A stretch of DNA of 64,000 nucleotides from Acidimicrobiaceae bacterium (GTDB taxonomy: Bacteria; Actinomycetota; Acidimicrobiia; Acidimicrobiales; UBA8190): positions 23,844 through 87,843 of the forward strand of contig PLZB01000021.1 in NCBI GenBank assembly GCA_003151955.1, read 5' to 3'. A model generated the notes under the pieces. The model worked only from the letters and a program-made list of their open reading frames with translations, made no database searches and was not told the DNA's origin. Below, piece by piece: positions 51,593 through 60,000 of this stretch. The translations under genes and the position numbers were made by a program. Position 1 is the first letter of the stretch; each line of letters starts with the position of its first letter.

Positions 51593-51656
51593 AGGGTAAC
51601 ATGCCCATTTGTGGGCCAAACCCATCTTCCCACAGATGGGCGACGTGGTGTACAAT
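51593..51656. promoter_or_regulatory. Divergent toxin-antitoxin promoter with 13-bp inverted-repeat operator
   Basis: Arms GCCCATTTGTGGG (51603-51615) and CCCACAGATGGGC (51629-51641) match in 12 of 13 positions with a 13-bp spacer. They sit between two outward -10 boxes: TACCCT (51593-51598, minus) for the RelE-like gene and TACAAT (51651-51656, plus) for the AbrB-like gene. Each -10 is 6-7 nt from its start codon, so both mRNAs should be leaderless. Confidence 0.65.
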
Positions 51657-51663
51657 AGGTCCC

Positions 51664-51981
51664 ATGGCACCCAAGCTCGTCACCCGGGATGGCCGTTCCC
51701 GGATTCCGCTGGGCAGCGCCGCCCGCTTCGAGCACTACCTGGTCACTCCATTCGAGGACGGCCGGATCCTTCTGACCCCGGCCGAGCCCGTGGCACTCGT
51801 CGATCCGGGTCGGCTCACCGCCGCACAGGTCCTCGACCGGGCCGCCTACACGGTTGAGCACCCTGAGAACCTCGTGCGTAACCGTCCGCTTCTGCGATCT
51901 GACGGCAGCCGCACGCCTGCCGGGACACTGCCACCCGAACCGCGGTCAACTGGTCGTCGTCGGGTAGCACGAGGCGAATAA
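51664..51981 (+). CDS. AbrB/SpoVT-like DNA-binding antitoxin candidate
   Basis: A 105-aa protein from ATG 51664. The N-terminal half, MAPKLVTRDGRSRIPLGSAARFEHYLVTPFEDGRILLTPAE, resembles a swapped-hairpin AbrB domain (beta strand, RSRIPL turn, strand, GRILLTP). The rest (VDPGRLTAAQVLDRAAYTVEHPENL, then a Pro/Arg tail) may wrap the toxin. It is divergent from the RelE-like gene and has the best -10 box in the window (TACAAT). Antitoxin role is inferred from pairing. Confidence 0.62.
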   Translation: MAPKLVTRDGRSRIPLGSAARFEHYLVTPFEDGRILLTPAEPVALVDPGRLTAAQVLDRAAYTVEHPENLVRNRPLLRSDGSRTPAGTLPPEPRSTGRRRVARGE

Positions 51982-51987
51982 GCGAAC

Positions 51988-52064
51988 GGCACTCGGCACT
52001 CGGCACTCGGCACTCGGCACTCGGCACTCGGCACTCGGCACTCGGCACTCGGCACTCGGCACTC
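51988..52064. repeat. Tandem repeat, 11 copies of GGCACTC
   Basis: Seventy-seven bp of perfect 7-bp repeats start 6 bp after the stop of the AbrB-like gene. On the other strand the unit reads GAGTGCC and would encode AECRVPS repeats in any frame register; I treat these as non-coding. Copy number probably varies between strains. Confidence 0.95.
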
Positions 52065-52333
52065 GGGGGAGCTGGGAGCCGCGGGGTTGCTCGGTGCGCC
52101 AACTCGCCGGGGGAAGAGGCATCCGATCTCCCTGGGGCTCACATCACCGAGGGACTTCAGACGAGCGTCGCCAGCCAGCCCGTCGGATTAATAGTCGGCC
52201 TCAGGCTCTGTCTGGAGGGGTCAGAAGGCGTCCTGACCTGGACTTGTCCCCTTCCTCAATCCTGGACAAGCGTACTGTTTAATCCCATCGATGGGACTTT
52301 CTGTGGATCTGTCGCTGACCCAGGGAGGGAGGG
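52065..52333 (+). other. Intergenic region between tandem repeat and tRNA-Gly
   Basis: No gene is supported. It contains the perfect palindrome TCCCATCGATGGGA (52281-52294) in an AT-richer stretch (GTACTGTTTAATCCC), which may be a remnant of a mobile-element end or a regulatory site. Base composition is lower in GC than the rest of the window. Confidence 0.35.
52281..52294. repeat. Perfect 14-bp palindrome TCCCATCGATGGGA
   Basis: Self-complementary over 14 bp, 40 bp downstream of the tRNA-Gly 3' end (minus strand). No partner copy was seen in the window. Confidence 0.5.
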
Positions 52334-52404
52334 AGCGGGCGACCGGGATCGAACCGGCATAACCAGCTTGGAAGGCTGGGGCTCTACCATTGAGCTACGC
52401 CCGC
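52334..52404 (-). tRNA. tRNA-Gly (anticodon TCC)
   Basis: Reading the minus strand, the 7-bp acceptor stem pairs GCGGGCG with CGCCCGC. The D arm has GCTCAATGGTAGAGC, the anticodon stem-loop CCAGCCTTCCAAGCTGG places TCC at the anticodon, and the T arm reads CCGGTTCGATCCCGG. Discriminator base U. CCA is not encoded. The 71-nt length is normal. Confidence 0.95.
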
Positions 52405-52478
52405 GAGGAGCCCGAGGTTACCCGAGGGTGCACCCGGTGGTGATCTGCCTGGACGATCCTGGTTCTGGTCGAGTCCGG

Positions 52479-52552
52479 TCGGGGAGACGGGATTTGAACC
52501 CGCGGCCTCCTGCTCCCAAAGCAGGTGCGCTACCGAGCTGCGCTACTCCCCG
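52479..52552 (-). tRNA. tRNA-Pro (anticodon TGG)
   Basis: Minus strand: acceptor CGGGGAG pairs with CTCCCCG, D arm GCGCAGCTCGGTAGCGC, anticodon stem-loop CCTGCTTTGGGAGCAGG with TGG, T arm GCGGGTTCAAATCCCGT. Discriminator A, no encoded CCA. 74 nt. It is 74 bp upstream of tRNA-Gly on the same strand, probably one transcript. Confidence 0.95.
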
Positions 52553-52700
52553 TGTTCGCCTCTGGAACTCCCTGCCTTGCCTGCCGGGTTGCCGGAAGGC
52601 GAGGGGAGGACGTCGTGGAGGCCGTCATGAGCGTAGCCCCAGGCCGCCTCGAGTCACGTCAGCCGCTTCGGGGAGGGCCACTGGCCCGAGGCGGCCGGAC

Positions 52701-52722
52701 ATGATGTTGTAAAATCTCAACA
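52701..52722 (+). promoter_or_regulatory. HipB operator candidate 1
   Basis: ATGATGTTGTAAAATCTCAACA, with inner inverted repeat TGTTG/CAACA; matches operator 2 in 19 of 22 positions and lies exactly 101 bp upstream of it. Confidence 0.55.
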
Positions 52723-52801
52723 CCATGACTGCCACCCCACTCCCACCCCTGTGATGTGGTGTTTTCCAGACATTTCCCTGGACTCCTGGGCATGCGGGTC
52801 T

Positions 52802-52823
52802 ATGATGTAGTCAAATCCCAACA
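52802..52823 (+). promoter_or_regulatory. HipB operator candidate 2 overlapping the hipBA -10
   Basis: This 22-bp site runs ATGATGTAGTC then AAATCCCAACA. TATGAT (52801-52806) is a good -10 box and overlaps it, so binding would block transcription of hipBA. Confidence 0.55.
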
Positions 52824-52834
52824 TGGAAGGTAGG

Positions 52835-53110
52835 ATGGCGAACCTCACCGATGCCGAACGCCTGGGTAGGACCATCCGCCAGGCTCGGAAGCGTGCCCAC
52901 CTCACGCAGGCCGAGCTGGGCCAGTTCGCCGGCGTCGACCGGTTCACCATCGCGAATCTCGAACAGGGGCACTTCACCACCCAGGTCCGTCGACTCCTGG
53001 CCGTCGTCGAGGTGGTGGGTCTCGAGCTCACCCTGACCCCACGGTCCCGGCTGCTCGCGTCGGGAGACACCGCCGGGGAGTCTCCTCCCGGCGACGAAGG
53101 ACGAAGGTGA
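52835..53110 (+). CDS. hipB: HipB-like XRE family antitoxin
   Basis: A 91-aa helix-turn-helix protein: LGRTIRQARKRAHLTQAELGQFAGVDRFTIANLEQGHFTTQVRRLLAVVEVVGLELTL is a typical XRE/HipB domain. The C-terminal tail is Gly/Ser/Pro-rich. ATG 52835 has GGAAGG 4 nt upstream; ATG 52823 would add four residues and lies inside the operator. The stop overlaps the hipA start by 4 bp. It should autoregulate through the two 22-bp sites upstream. Confidence 0.85.
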   Translation: MANLTDAERLGRTIRQARKRAHLTQAELGQFAGVDRFTIANLEQGHFTTQVRRLLAVVEVVGLELTLTPRSRLLASGDTAGESPPGDEGRR

Positions 53111-54429
53111 CGCCGGGTCGCGCCCCCCTCGCCGTCGAGCTCTATGGCCGGCACGTGGCCGACCTGATCGACGCCGGACACGGTTCAACCGCTCTGCAGT
53201 ACACCGCCGAGGCAGTGGCCGACCCGGCTGGTTCTCGACTGTCGCTCTCGCTCCCCGTCCGTTCCGACGCCTATCCGGGAGCGGGAGTGGCCAGCCGCTG
53301 GGTTCGATCGCTGCTCCCCGAAGGGCGAGCTCTGGAGTGGGCCGTCCAGGCCTTCGGGGTGCCCGAGGACGATCGCTTCGGGCTCATCGCCGCGCTCGGC
53401 GCCGATGTGGCCGGGGCGGTCCGCGTCCTGTCCGGGCCGTCGGAGGACGTCACGGGCTCCTACGAGGTCCTGGAGCCCGCCGAGTTGGCCGAGCTCGTGA
53501 GGCGGGCCCCGGAGCACGGGCTCGGGCTCGATCGGAGTCGGGGCGTTCGCCTGTCCTTGGCGGGACTGCAGGACAAGGTGCTGTTGCACCAACTCGGAGG
53601 TGACTACTGCCTACCGCTGAACGGGGCGCCGTCATCGCTCGTCGTCAAGCCGGAACCGAGCCCCCGAACCGACGGTGTCGACGTCACGGGCCTCGCGACC
53701 AACGAGCTCTTCTGCCTCACCCTGGCCAGGAATTGCGGCTTACCGGCTGCGGAGGCGACGGTGGCGCGCTTCGGGGAACGGCCGGCGCTGGTCGTCACCC
53801 GGTACGACCGCATCTTGCGAGCCAACGGGCTCGAACGTGTCCATCAGGAGGACCTTCTCGGAGCCATGGGCATGGACCCGTGGCTGAAATATGAGGCGCC
53901 GCACATTCAGCGGAGCCTGCCGGCCGGCGGGTTCGCCGATCCCACCGCGGTGACGTCGACGCCGGGGCCGGCCCTACGCGACATGTCGGCGTTCCTGGCG
54001 GGGTACATCGGGTTGGCCAACATCCTCCCCTTCCTCCAAGCTGTCACGTTCAACGTCGCCATCGGCAACGCCGACTGCCATGCCCGCAACTACTCCCTCT
54101 TGTTGCCCCGGACCGGTGACGTCGAATTGGCCCCCCTCTACGACCTGATCTGCACGAGGCTCTACCCCGAGCTCGACGCCGACGCCGCCCAACGGGTCAA
54201 CGGGCGGTGGGAACTCGACGACATCAGTGTCGACGACCTCCTGGCCGAGGCCACCGGATGGGGCCTGCCTTCCGGGGTCGCAGAGACGTGGGTGCGTGCG
54301 ACGCTCGGTGCCCTGACCGAGAACCTGGAGCGGGCCGTCGGCGAGTGTGTCGACCGCGGCGGGGACCCAGCTGTCGCTGCGGCTGTCGCCCATCTCGTCT
54401 CCGGCCGCCTCGCTCTCCTCGCCGCCTGA
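53107..54429 (+). CDS. hipA: HipA-like serine/threonine kinase toxin
   Basis: A 440-aa HipA family kinase; E. coli HipA phosphorylates glutamyl-tRNA synthetase and causes persistence. The N-terminal domain has LYGRHVADL and the [12 protein letters not shown] motif. Kinase motifs are the P-loop-like [13 protein letters not shown] with Ser150, the ATP lysine in LVVKPEPS (Lys181), the catalytic loop [12 protein letters not shown] with Asp323 (Lys of NxDxHxKN replaced by Arg), and [10 protein letters not shown] with the metal Asp346. All key residues are present, so it is probably active. GTG start overlaps hipB. Confidence 0.9.
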   Translation: MTPGRAPLAVELYGRHVADLIDAGHGSTALQYTAEAVADPAGSRLSLSLPVRSDAYPGAGVASRWVRSLLPEGRALEWAVQAFGVPEDDRFGLIAALGADVAGAVRVLSGPSEDVTGSYEVLEPAELAELVRRAPEHGLGLDRSRGVRLSLAGLQDKVLLHQLGGDYCLPLNGAPSSLVVKPEPSPRTDGVDVTGLATNELFCLTLARNCGLPAAEATVARFGERPALVVTRYDRILRANGLERVHQEDLLGAMGMDPWLKYEAPHIQRSLPAGGFADPTAVTSTPGPALRDMSAFLAGYIGLANILPFLQAVTFNVAIGNADCHARNYSLLLPRTGDVELAPLYDLICTRLYPELDADAAQRVNGRWELDDISVDDLLAEATGWGLPSGVAETWVRATLGALTENLERAVGECVDRGGDPAVAAAVAHLVSGRLALLAA

Positions 54430-54538
54430 CGGGCCGGCCGAGAGGGTGGGGCCTGCACCCGCCATGGCGGTGACGCTTGTCAGGAGCCGGGGCACCGTAA
54501 TGTCAGGGTTTCCGCCCGGAGGGCAACGGAGGGGGAGC

Positions 54539-55621
54539 GTGGCCAAGTCCAAAAGAAACCGGCGTCCCCGGCCGGCGTCGACCCCGGTGCGGGCCACCAC
54601 GGCCCCGCCTCCTCCAGCACGGTCGTCGCTCCCCTTCGACGGGCTCCTGCCCCTCCGGGCCTTTCTTGGGGTGACGTTCGTCTTCGCCGGGCTGCAGAAG
54701 CTGGCCGACCGGAACTTCCTCCGGGCCGGGGCTCCGGGGTCGATCCAGTCGCAGCTGTCGTCGGCCATCCACTCCAGCCCCGTCCCCTGGCTGGCCTCGG
54801 CTTCGGCCCACGCTCCGGTGGCCGTCGGCCTGGCGGTGGCGTTCGGGGAGTTGGCCGTCGGACTGGGGGTCCTCCTCGGTCTGTGGACCCGGGTGGCGGC
54901 GGCCGGGGGGATGGTCCTCTCCCTCAGCTTCTTCCTGCTGGTCAGCTTCCACACCTGGCCCTACTACTACGGCTCGGACATCGCCTTCCTCTTAGCCTGG
55001 TCGCCCTTCGTGCTCACCGGAGGCGGTCAGGTCTCCCTCGACGCCTGGGTCGAGCGCCGGGTCCCGGCCGCCGAAAGTCGGGTGCCGTCGGCAGCCGGCA
55101 GTCGGAGCCGGCGGGTCCTCCTCCAGAAGGCCGGTGTGGCCGGGATCGTGGCCGGGGCGGGAGCGGCCGTGGCCGGGCTCACGGCCGCCATCGGACATTC
55201 CGGCCGGGCCGCCTCGGGCCCCACGACCATCGCACCGGGGGGATCGGGGTCGACGTCGACCCCGGCCACGACCGGGAGCGGGTCCGGACCCACGACGGTG
55301 GCCCAACCGGCCGGGACCGCCATCGGGGCTTCCACCGACGTGCCGCTCGGGGGGGCGGCCCAGTTCAACGACCCGGCCACGCAGTCCCTGGCCTACGTGC
55401 TCCAGCCCACGGCCGGGAAGTTCGTGGCCTTCAGCGCCATCTGCACCCACGCCGGGTGCACGGTGGACTTCTCGGCCGGGGACCGGCGGTTCACCTGCCC
55501 CTGCCACGGGTCGGTCTTCAACGCCCTCACCGGTGCCGTCGTCCAGGGTCCCGCCTTCGACCCCTTGCCCAGCATCCCGGTGGTGGAGGGGGCCGACGGC
55601 AAGCTCTACGCCGACGGTTGA
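54539..55621 (+). CDS. DoxX-family membrane protein fused to a Rieske [2Fe-2S] domain
   Basis: A 360-aa protein from GTG 54539 with GGAGGGGGAG immediately upstream. Residues about 35-175 form a DoxX/DoxD-like domain with four membrane segments ([70 protein letters not shown]). A second basic stretch RSRRVLLQK and hydrophobic segment at about 185-215 resemble a Tat signal placed internally. A Ser/Thr/Gly linker follows. The Rieske motifs are CTHAGC (about 303-308) and CPCHGS (about 322-327). This suggests an electron-transfer protein, for example quinone- or thiosulfate-linked, exposed outside the membrane. Confidence 0.82.
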   Translation: MAKSKRNRRPRPASTPVRATTAPPPPARSSLPFDGLLPLRAFLGVTFVFAGLQKLADRNFLRAGAPGSIQSQLSSAIHSSPVPWLASASAHAPVAVGLAVAFGELAVGLGVLLGLWTRVAAAGGMVLSLSFFLLVSFHTWPYYYGSDIAFLLAWSPFVLTGGGQVSLDAWVERRVPAAESRVPSAAGSRSRRVLLQKAGVAGIVAGAGAAVAGLTAAIGHSGRAASGPTTIAPGGSGSTSTPATTGSGSGPTTVAQPAGTAIGASTDVPLGGAAQFNDPATQSLAYVLQPTAGKFVAFSAICTHAGCTVDFSAGDRRFTCPCHGSVFNALTGAVVQGPAFDPLPSIPVVEGADGKLYADG

Positions 55622-55703
55622 AGCCCAGGCCCCGGACGGGGCGGGCGTCACGGTGGGAGCGGCGTCGGGGGAAGGGATGTGCGCCGGGGTGGGGAGCGGC
55701 GAC

Positions 55704-55709
55704 TACCGT
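55704..55709 (+). promoter_or_regulatory. Candidate -10 box (TACCGT) of ppx/gppA
   Basis: Same hexamer as at mca, 6 nt before GTG 55716; predicts a leaderless mRNA. Confidence 0.45.
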
Positions 55710-55715
55710 CGTCCC

Positions 55716-56663
55716 GTGTCGTTGCGGGTTGCCGTCTGGGATCTGGGGAGCAGCTCCTTCCATCTGCTCGTCTGCGAGGCCGGCCCCGACGGGAGCCTCC
55801 AGCCCGTGCTCCGACGCCGGGCCCTGCTCAACCTGGGCGCCTCGGTCGGGGCCAAGGGGGAGATCCCCGCCGATCGGGCCTCGGCCGCCGTGGCCGCGGT
55901 GCGGAGGCTCCGACAGCAGCTCGCCGGGCACGAAGCCGACCTGACGGTGGCGCTGGCCACCGCCGCGCTGCGCGACGCCGCCAACGGGACAGCCGTGGTG
56001 CGACGGATCGAACGGGTCATCGGAGGTCCGGTCCGAGTGCTGGACGGGGCCGAGGAGGCAGAGCTGTGCTTCGCCGGGCAGCGGGCCGGGGTGTGGACGC
56101 CCCCGGGGCCCTCCCTGGGGGTGGATCTGGGCGGAGGGAGCATGGAGCTTGCCGTCGGCGACGAGTCCGGGTTGCTCGAGGCCACCAGCGTCCCTGTCGG
56201 GGCCACCCGGCTCCGAGGGGAGCTCAACACCGGGGATCCCCTCTCCGACCGGGAATGCCAGACCATCCGGGCCCGAACGGCCGAGGCCCTGGGCCCGGCC
56301 CGGGCCCTGCTCGAGGCCTACGGCGGCGTGGCCCGGCGGACGGTGGCGAGCGGGGGGACGGCCCGGGCCTTGGCCCGACTGGCCACCGTCCGGGCCCGGC
56401 GCCGGACCAGCTCGGGGTCGGGCGAGGTGAACCAGGTGGAGCTGGCCGCCGGCCAGGTCGAGGAGCTGGCCCGGTCGCTGGCCGGGATGTCCCTCCCCGA
56501 GCGGTTGGCCCTCCCCGGGATGTCGGCCCGCCGGGCGCCGGTCCTGCCCCTCGGAGCCGTGATCCTGGCCGCCACCGCCGCCGAGCTCGGGATCGAGCGG
56601 TACGTGGTCAGCGAGTGGGGCCTCCGGGAGGGTGCCCTGCTCGACGCCCTGTCCCGGGCCTGA
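55716..56663 (+). CDS. Ppx/GppA family phosphatase
   Basis: A 315-aa actin-fold exopolyphosphatase/pppGpp phosphatase-like protein. It starts (M)SLRVAVWDLGSSSFHLLVCE (the first phosphate loop), followed by DGAEEAELCFAG, the second loop SLGVDLGGGSMELAVG and TVASGGTARALARL. It lacks a C-terminal HD domain, like most actinobacterial paralogues. It may hydrolyse polyphosphate or pppGpp; sequence cannot decide. A perfect hairpin follows 26 bp after its stop. Confidence 0.88.
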   Translation: MSLRVAVWDLGSSSFHLLVCEAGPDGSLQPVLRRRALLNLGASVGAKGEIPADRASAAVAAVRRLRQQLAGHEADLTVALATAALRDAANGTAVVRRIERVIGGPVRVLDGAEEAELCFAGQRAGVWTPPGPSLGVDLGGGSMELAVGDESGLLEATSVPVGATRLRGELNTGDPLSDRECQTIRARTAEALGPARALLEAYGGVARRTVASGGTARALARLATVRARRRTSSGSGEVNQVELAAGQVEELARSLAGMSLPERLALPGMSARRAPVLPLGAVILAATAAELGIERYVVSEWGLREGALLDALSRA

Positions 56664-56689
56664 GACCTCGTCGGTGTCGGAACGGACCA

Positions 56690-56713
56690 GGAGCCGGCCC
56701 GAAGGCCGGCTCC
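56690..56713. terminator. Bidirectional terminator-like hairpin with CGAA loop
   Basis: Perfect 10-bp stem GGAGCCGGCC/GGCCGGCTCC closed by CGAA, between the convergent ppx and DUF5679 genes. Confidence 0.7.
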
Positions 56714-56755
56714 CGGTCACACCACTCGCTCGTGCCGATCTCCGGCACGCCGGGT

Positions 56756-56908
56756 TCAGGTCTTCTTGCCCAGGATGCGGTTCATCTTGGTGCCGCAGGT
56801 CGGGCAGATTCCCTGGGCGGCACGACGGCCGTTCGGGAACTCGACCTCCTCGCCCTCGAACTGCCGCTTCTCACGACACTTCACGCAGTAACCCTCGTAC
56901 GACGCCAC
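56756..56908 (-). CDS. DUF5679 small zinc-ribbon protein, 50 aa
   Basis: A short gene on the minus strand. The protein begins (M)ASYEGYCVKCREKRQFEGEE and ends QGICPTCGTKMNRILGKKT, with two CxxC knuckles (CVKC and CPTC) that should bind one zinc. This matches the DUF5679 family of very small actinobacterial proteins, unknown in function. GTG 56908 has an excellent AAGGAGG 6 nt upstream (56915-56921). Confidence 0.85.
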   Translation of the reverse strand: MASYEGYCVKCREKRQFEGEEVEFPNGRRAAQGICPTCGTKMNRILGKKT

Positions 56909-57041
56909 GTGTGCCCTCCTTGCTCAGCTCCGCCCTCGCAGGGGGGAATGACCCGAAGCTAGCCCCAGGCACGAGCAGAACCGCGGATGGTCCCGGTTCC
57001 GGGACGCTCGGGTGGATCGGGACGTCGGCGCCCGGAGGCCG

Positions 57042-60000
57042 TCAGGGGGTCGGCTCGGCGGCCACGGAGACGGGCGCCACCGCCAGGGGGCCATGTCCCA
57101 GCGCGGCGGGGTTGCCCTCGAGCATGCGCCGGACGTCGTTGGGGAGGAGGGGCGGGCTGAAGAAGAAGCCCTGAGCCGTGGTGCAGCCGCGCTGGAGGAG
57201 GATTCGACTCTGGTTCGAGGTCTCGACCCCCTCGGCGACGCAGTCGATGCCGAGGTTGTCGGCCATGGAGATGATGGCCGAGACGAGGGTGGTCGACTCC
57301 TCGCGGGGCCCGAGGACCTGGACGAAGGACTGGTCGATCTTGAGGGTGGAGACGGGGAAGGAGCCGATCCGGCTCAGGGCCGAGTTCCCGGTCCCGAAGT
57401 CGTCGATGGAGAACCTGACCCCGAGGCTCCGGAGCCGCTCGACGTTCCCCTGCATGGGTCCGGTCTCGTCCATCACGACCCGCTCGGTGACCTCGAGCTC
57501 GAGGAGGTCGGAGTCGATGCCCGAGAGCTCGAGGGCGTCGATGACCGCATCGACGAAGTGGTCGCTCAACAGGTCCCGGGTGGACACGTTGACGGCCACC
57601 CGTAGGACGGGGAGACCGTCGTCGGCCCAGCCCCGGATCTGGCGGCAGGCCTCGTGGACGACCCAGCTGTCGAGGACGACGATGAGGTCGGACTCCTCGG
57701 CCAGGGCGATGAAGGAGTCGGGCTCGAGCACGCCCTTGACGGGATGCCGCCAGCGGGCCAGAGCCTCGACGCCGACCACGGCGGTGGTCTGGAGGTCGAT
57801 GAAGGGCTGGTAGAGGACGAAGAGCTCCCCCCGCTCGATGGCATGGTGGAGGTCGGTCTCCAGCTGGACGTCCCCGGAGACGTGCTCGGCGGCCTCCTCG
57901 TTGAAGATCTGGAAGGTGTTCCGACCCAGGCTCTTCGAGCGGTACATCGCCGCGTCGGCGGCGGAGAGGAGCTCGTCGTAGGTCTCGCCGTGCTGGGGGG
58001 CCGCCGCCACCCCGATCGAGGCCGAGGTGTGGACCTCCTGACCGGCCACCAGGTAGGGCTGGTTGAGGATCTCGAGGGCCCGGCGGGCCAGCTGGTCGAT
58101 GGCGACGGGGTCCGAGAGACCGGGGAGGAGCACGGCGAATTCGTCGCCGCCCAGGCGGGCCACGGTGTCCTGGCGACGGACGGTCTGGCAGAGCCGCTTG
58201 GACACCTGCTGGATGAGGTCGTCGCCGGCGGCGTGGCCCAGGGTGTCGTTCACGTGCTTGAAGCGGTCGAGGTCGACGAAGAACATGCAGAGTCCCTCAC
58301 CGCTGCGGGTGGCCCGGCTGAGCTCCTGGCTGGAGCGGTCACCGAGGAGTCGCCGGTTGGGGAGACCGGTCAGGGCGTCGTGCCAGGCCAGATGCCTGAC
58401 CTGCTCGAGGAGCCGGGCGTTCTGGAAGGCCGTCCCGGCCTGGTCGGCCAGGCCGGCCAGGCTCTCCTGGAGCGCGGTGTCCCGTCGAAGGCCGTCGTCG
58501 GAGCGGTTGTCGAAGTTGGCCGAGACGATGCCGAGGAACTCGTCGGCGGAGAAGAGGGGGGCCACCACCGAGGCCATGGTGCCGGTGGCGTCGAGGACCT
58601 GGCGGAGGTAGACGTCCTCGGTGTGCTGGTCGATGACCAGGATGTCGCGCGAGTTGATGACCATCTCCATGAAGGGGGTGTCGGAGCGGTGGACGACGAT
58701 GGCGGTCTCGTCGGTCACGGCATCGGCGTCCCCGGTCCCGTTGCCCACCGGGCTCTCCCGGTCGACGGGCTCGGGCTCGAAGCCGGTGGCGGCCCGCATC
58801 GTCAGGGTCTGGGCCCCGGCGTCCCAGACCATCACTGTGGCCCGATCGGCGCCCACCACCAGCGGGACGGTCTCGGCCAGCTGGTGGGCCACCTCGTCGA
58901 CGGTGGCCAAACTGGAGAGGGCCCGGGAGAACTCCAAGAGGGCGGAGGTGACGGCGTTGGACCGACGCGCCTCGTCGAGGGCAGTCACCACGTCGAGGGC
59001 GGTGGCGGCGTAGTCGGCGTAGACGGTCAGCATCTGCTGCTCGCCGGTGAAGAACTGCATCCCCTCGGGGTAGACGGCGGCCAGCCGGCCGTAGTGGTTC
59101 CGGGACGACTTGATGTCGACGATCAGGCGGGAGCCGTCGAGGTTGTCGGGCTCGTCCTCCATCAGCTCGTCGGCGAGGGACTGGGCCTGGGCCTGGCTGA
59201 ACCCGTGATGGTGGAGCTGGACCGGTGCGCCCTTGGCCGTCTGGACCACCAGGAGGTACCGGGGGGCGTTGACGGCGTGGGCGGCCCGGGCCGTGATCCG
59301 GGACAGGACACCGTCGATGTCGTCGCTGCCGAGCAAGTCGGCGGCGGTGGAGTAGACCCCCTCCAGCCGGTTGGTGAGCTGGGCCACCTGTTGCTGGAGC
59401 CCGGATACCCTGGCATCGTCGTCCAGCTCGATCTCGGAGCGGGCCTCGACCACCGTCTCGTCGTCCCAGGCCACCGTGTAGAGGCTGGTCCGCTCATCGA
59501 CGAAGGTCGACCACTGCCTCGCTTCCCACGCCACGCTGTAGAGGCAGAACCGGCCCCCCTTGGCCTGGCACTCCGACTCGGCCACCACGGCCGGGACCAG
59601 TCCGAACAGGACGGGGACTTGGGAGAGGAGCCCCTTCGTGAAGTGGCAGAGGTGGGCGTTGCGGACGAAACCGGGCCTGGTGTGGGCCCGGACCACGGCG
59701 TGGGCGTCACCCACCTCGAGGGGCTCCATGGTGGAGACGGTGGAGAACTTGGCGGCGGCGGCGGCCACGTTGCGGAGGAGCTCCCCGGGGGAGCCGAGGG
59801 AGCGCAGGAGGTTGGCCACCTCGGTCCCGTCGTGCTGGCGGAGCATCTCCTCGCCGACGTGGCGGCCGATATCGGCGTCCAGGGTGACGGTGGCGCCGGC
59901 GTCGAGGAGGGCTAGGGCCTCGTCGTGGGAGCTCCAGCTGGTCGGATCCTCGAGCACCGAGGCCGGGCGCCGCTCCCCGGCCACCTGGAGGGCCCGGACC

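Noticed and set aside
51988..52064. CRISPR array
   Set aside because: Units are 7 bp without spacers; no cas genes are nearby.
51815..52142. AECRVPS-repeat proteins encoded by the minus strand over the 7-bp array
   Set aside because: A perfect 7-bp repeat opens all frames, the flanking residues are not conserved-looking, and no ribosome-binding site or -10 box precedes them.
52334..52552. Prophage or integrative element using the tRNA genes as attachment site
   Set aside because: No integrase, excisionase or repeated tRNA 3' segment was seen in the window.
55070..55125. Decayed copy of the GGCACTC repeat inside the DoxX-Rieske linker ([13 protein letters not shown])
   Set aside because: The peptide is similar to AECRVPS but the DNA does not keep the 7-bp period, so the resemblance is probably chance in a Ser/Arg linker.
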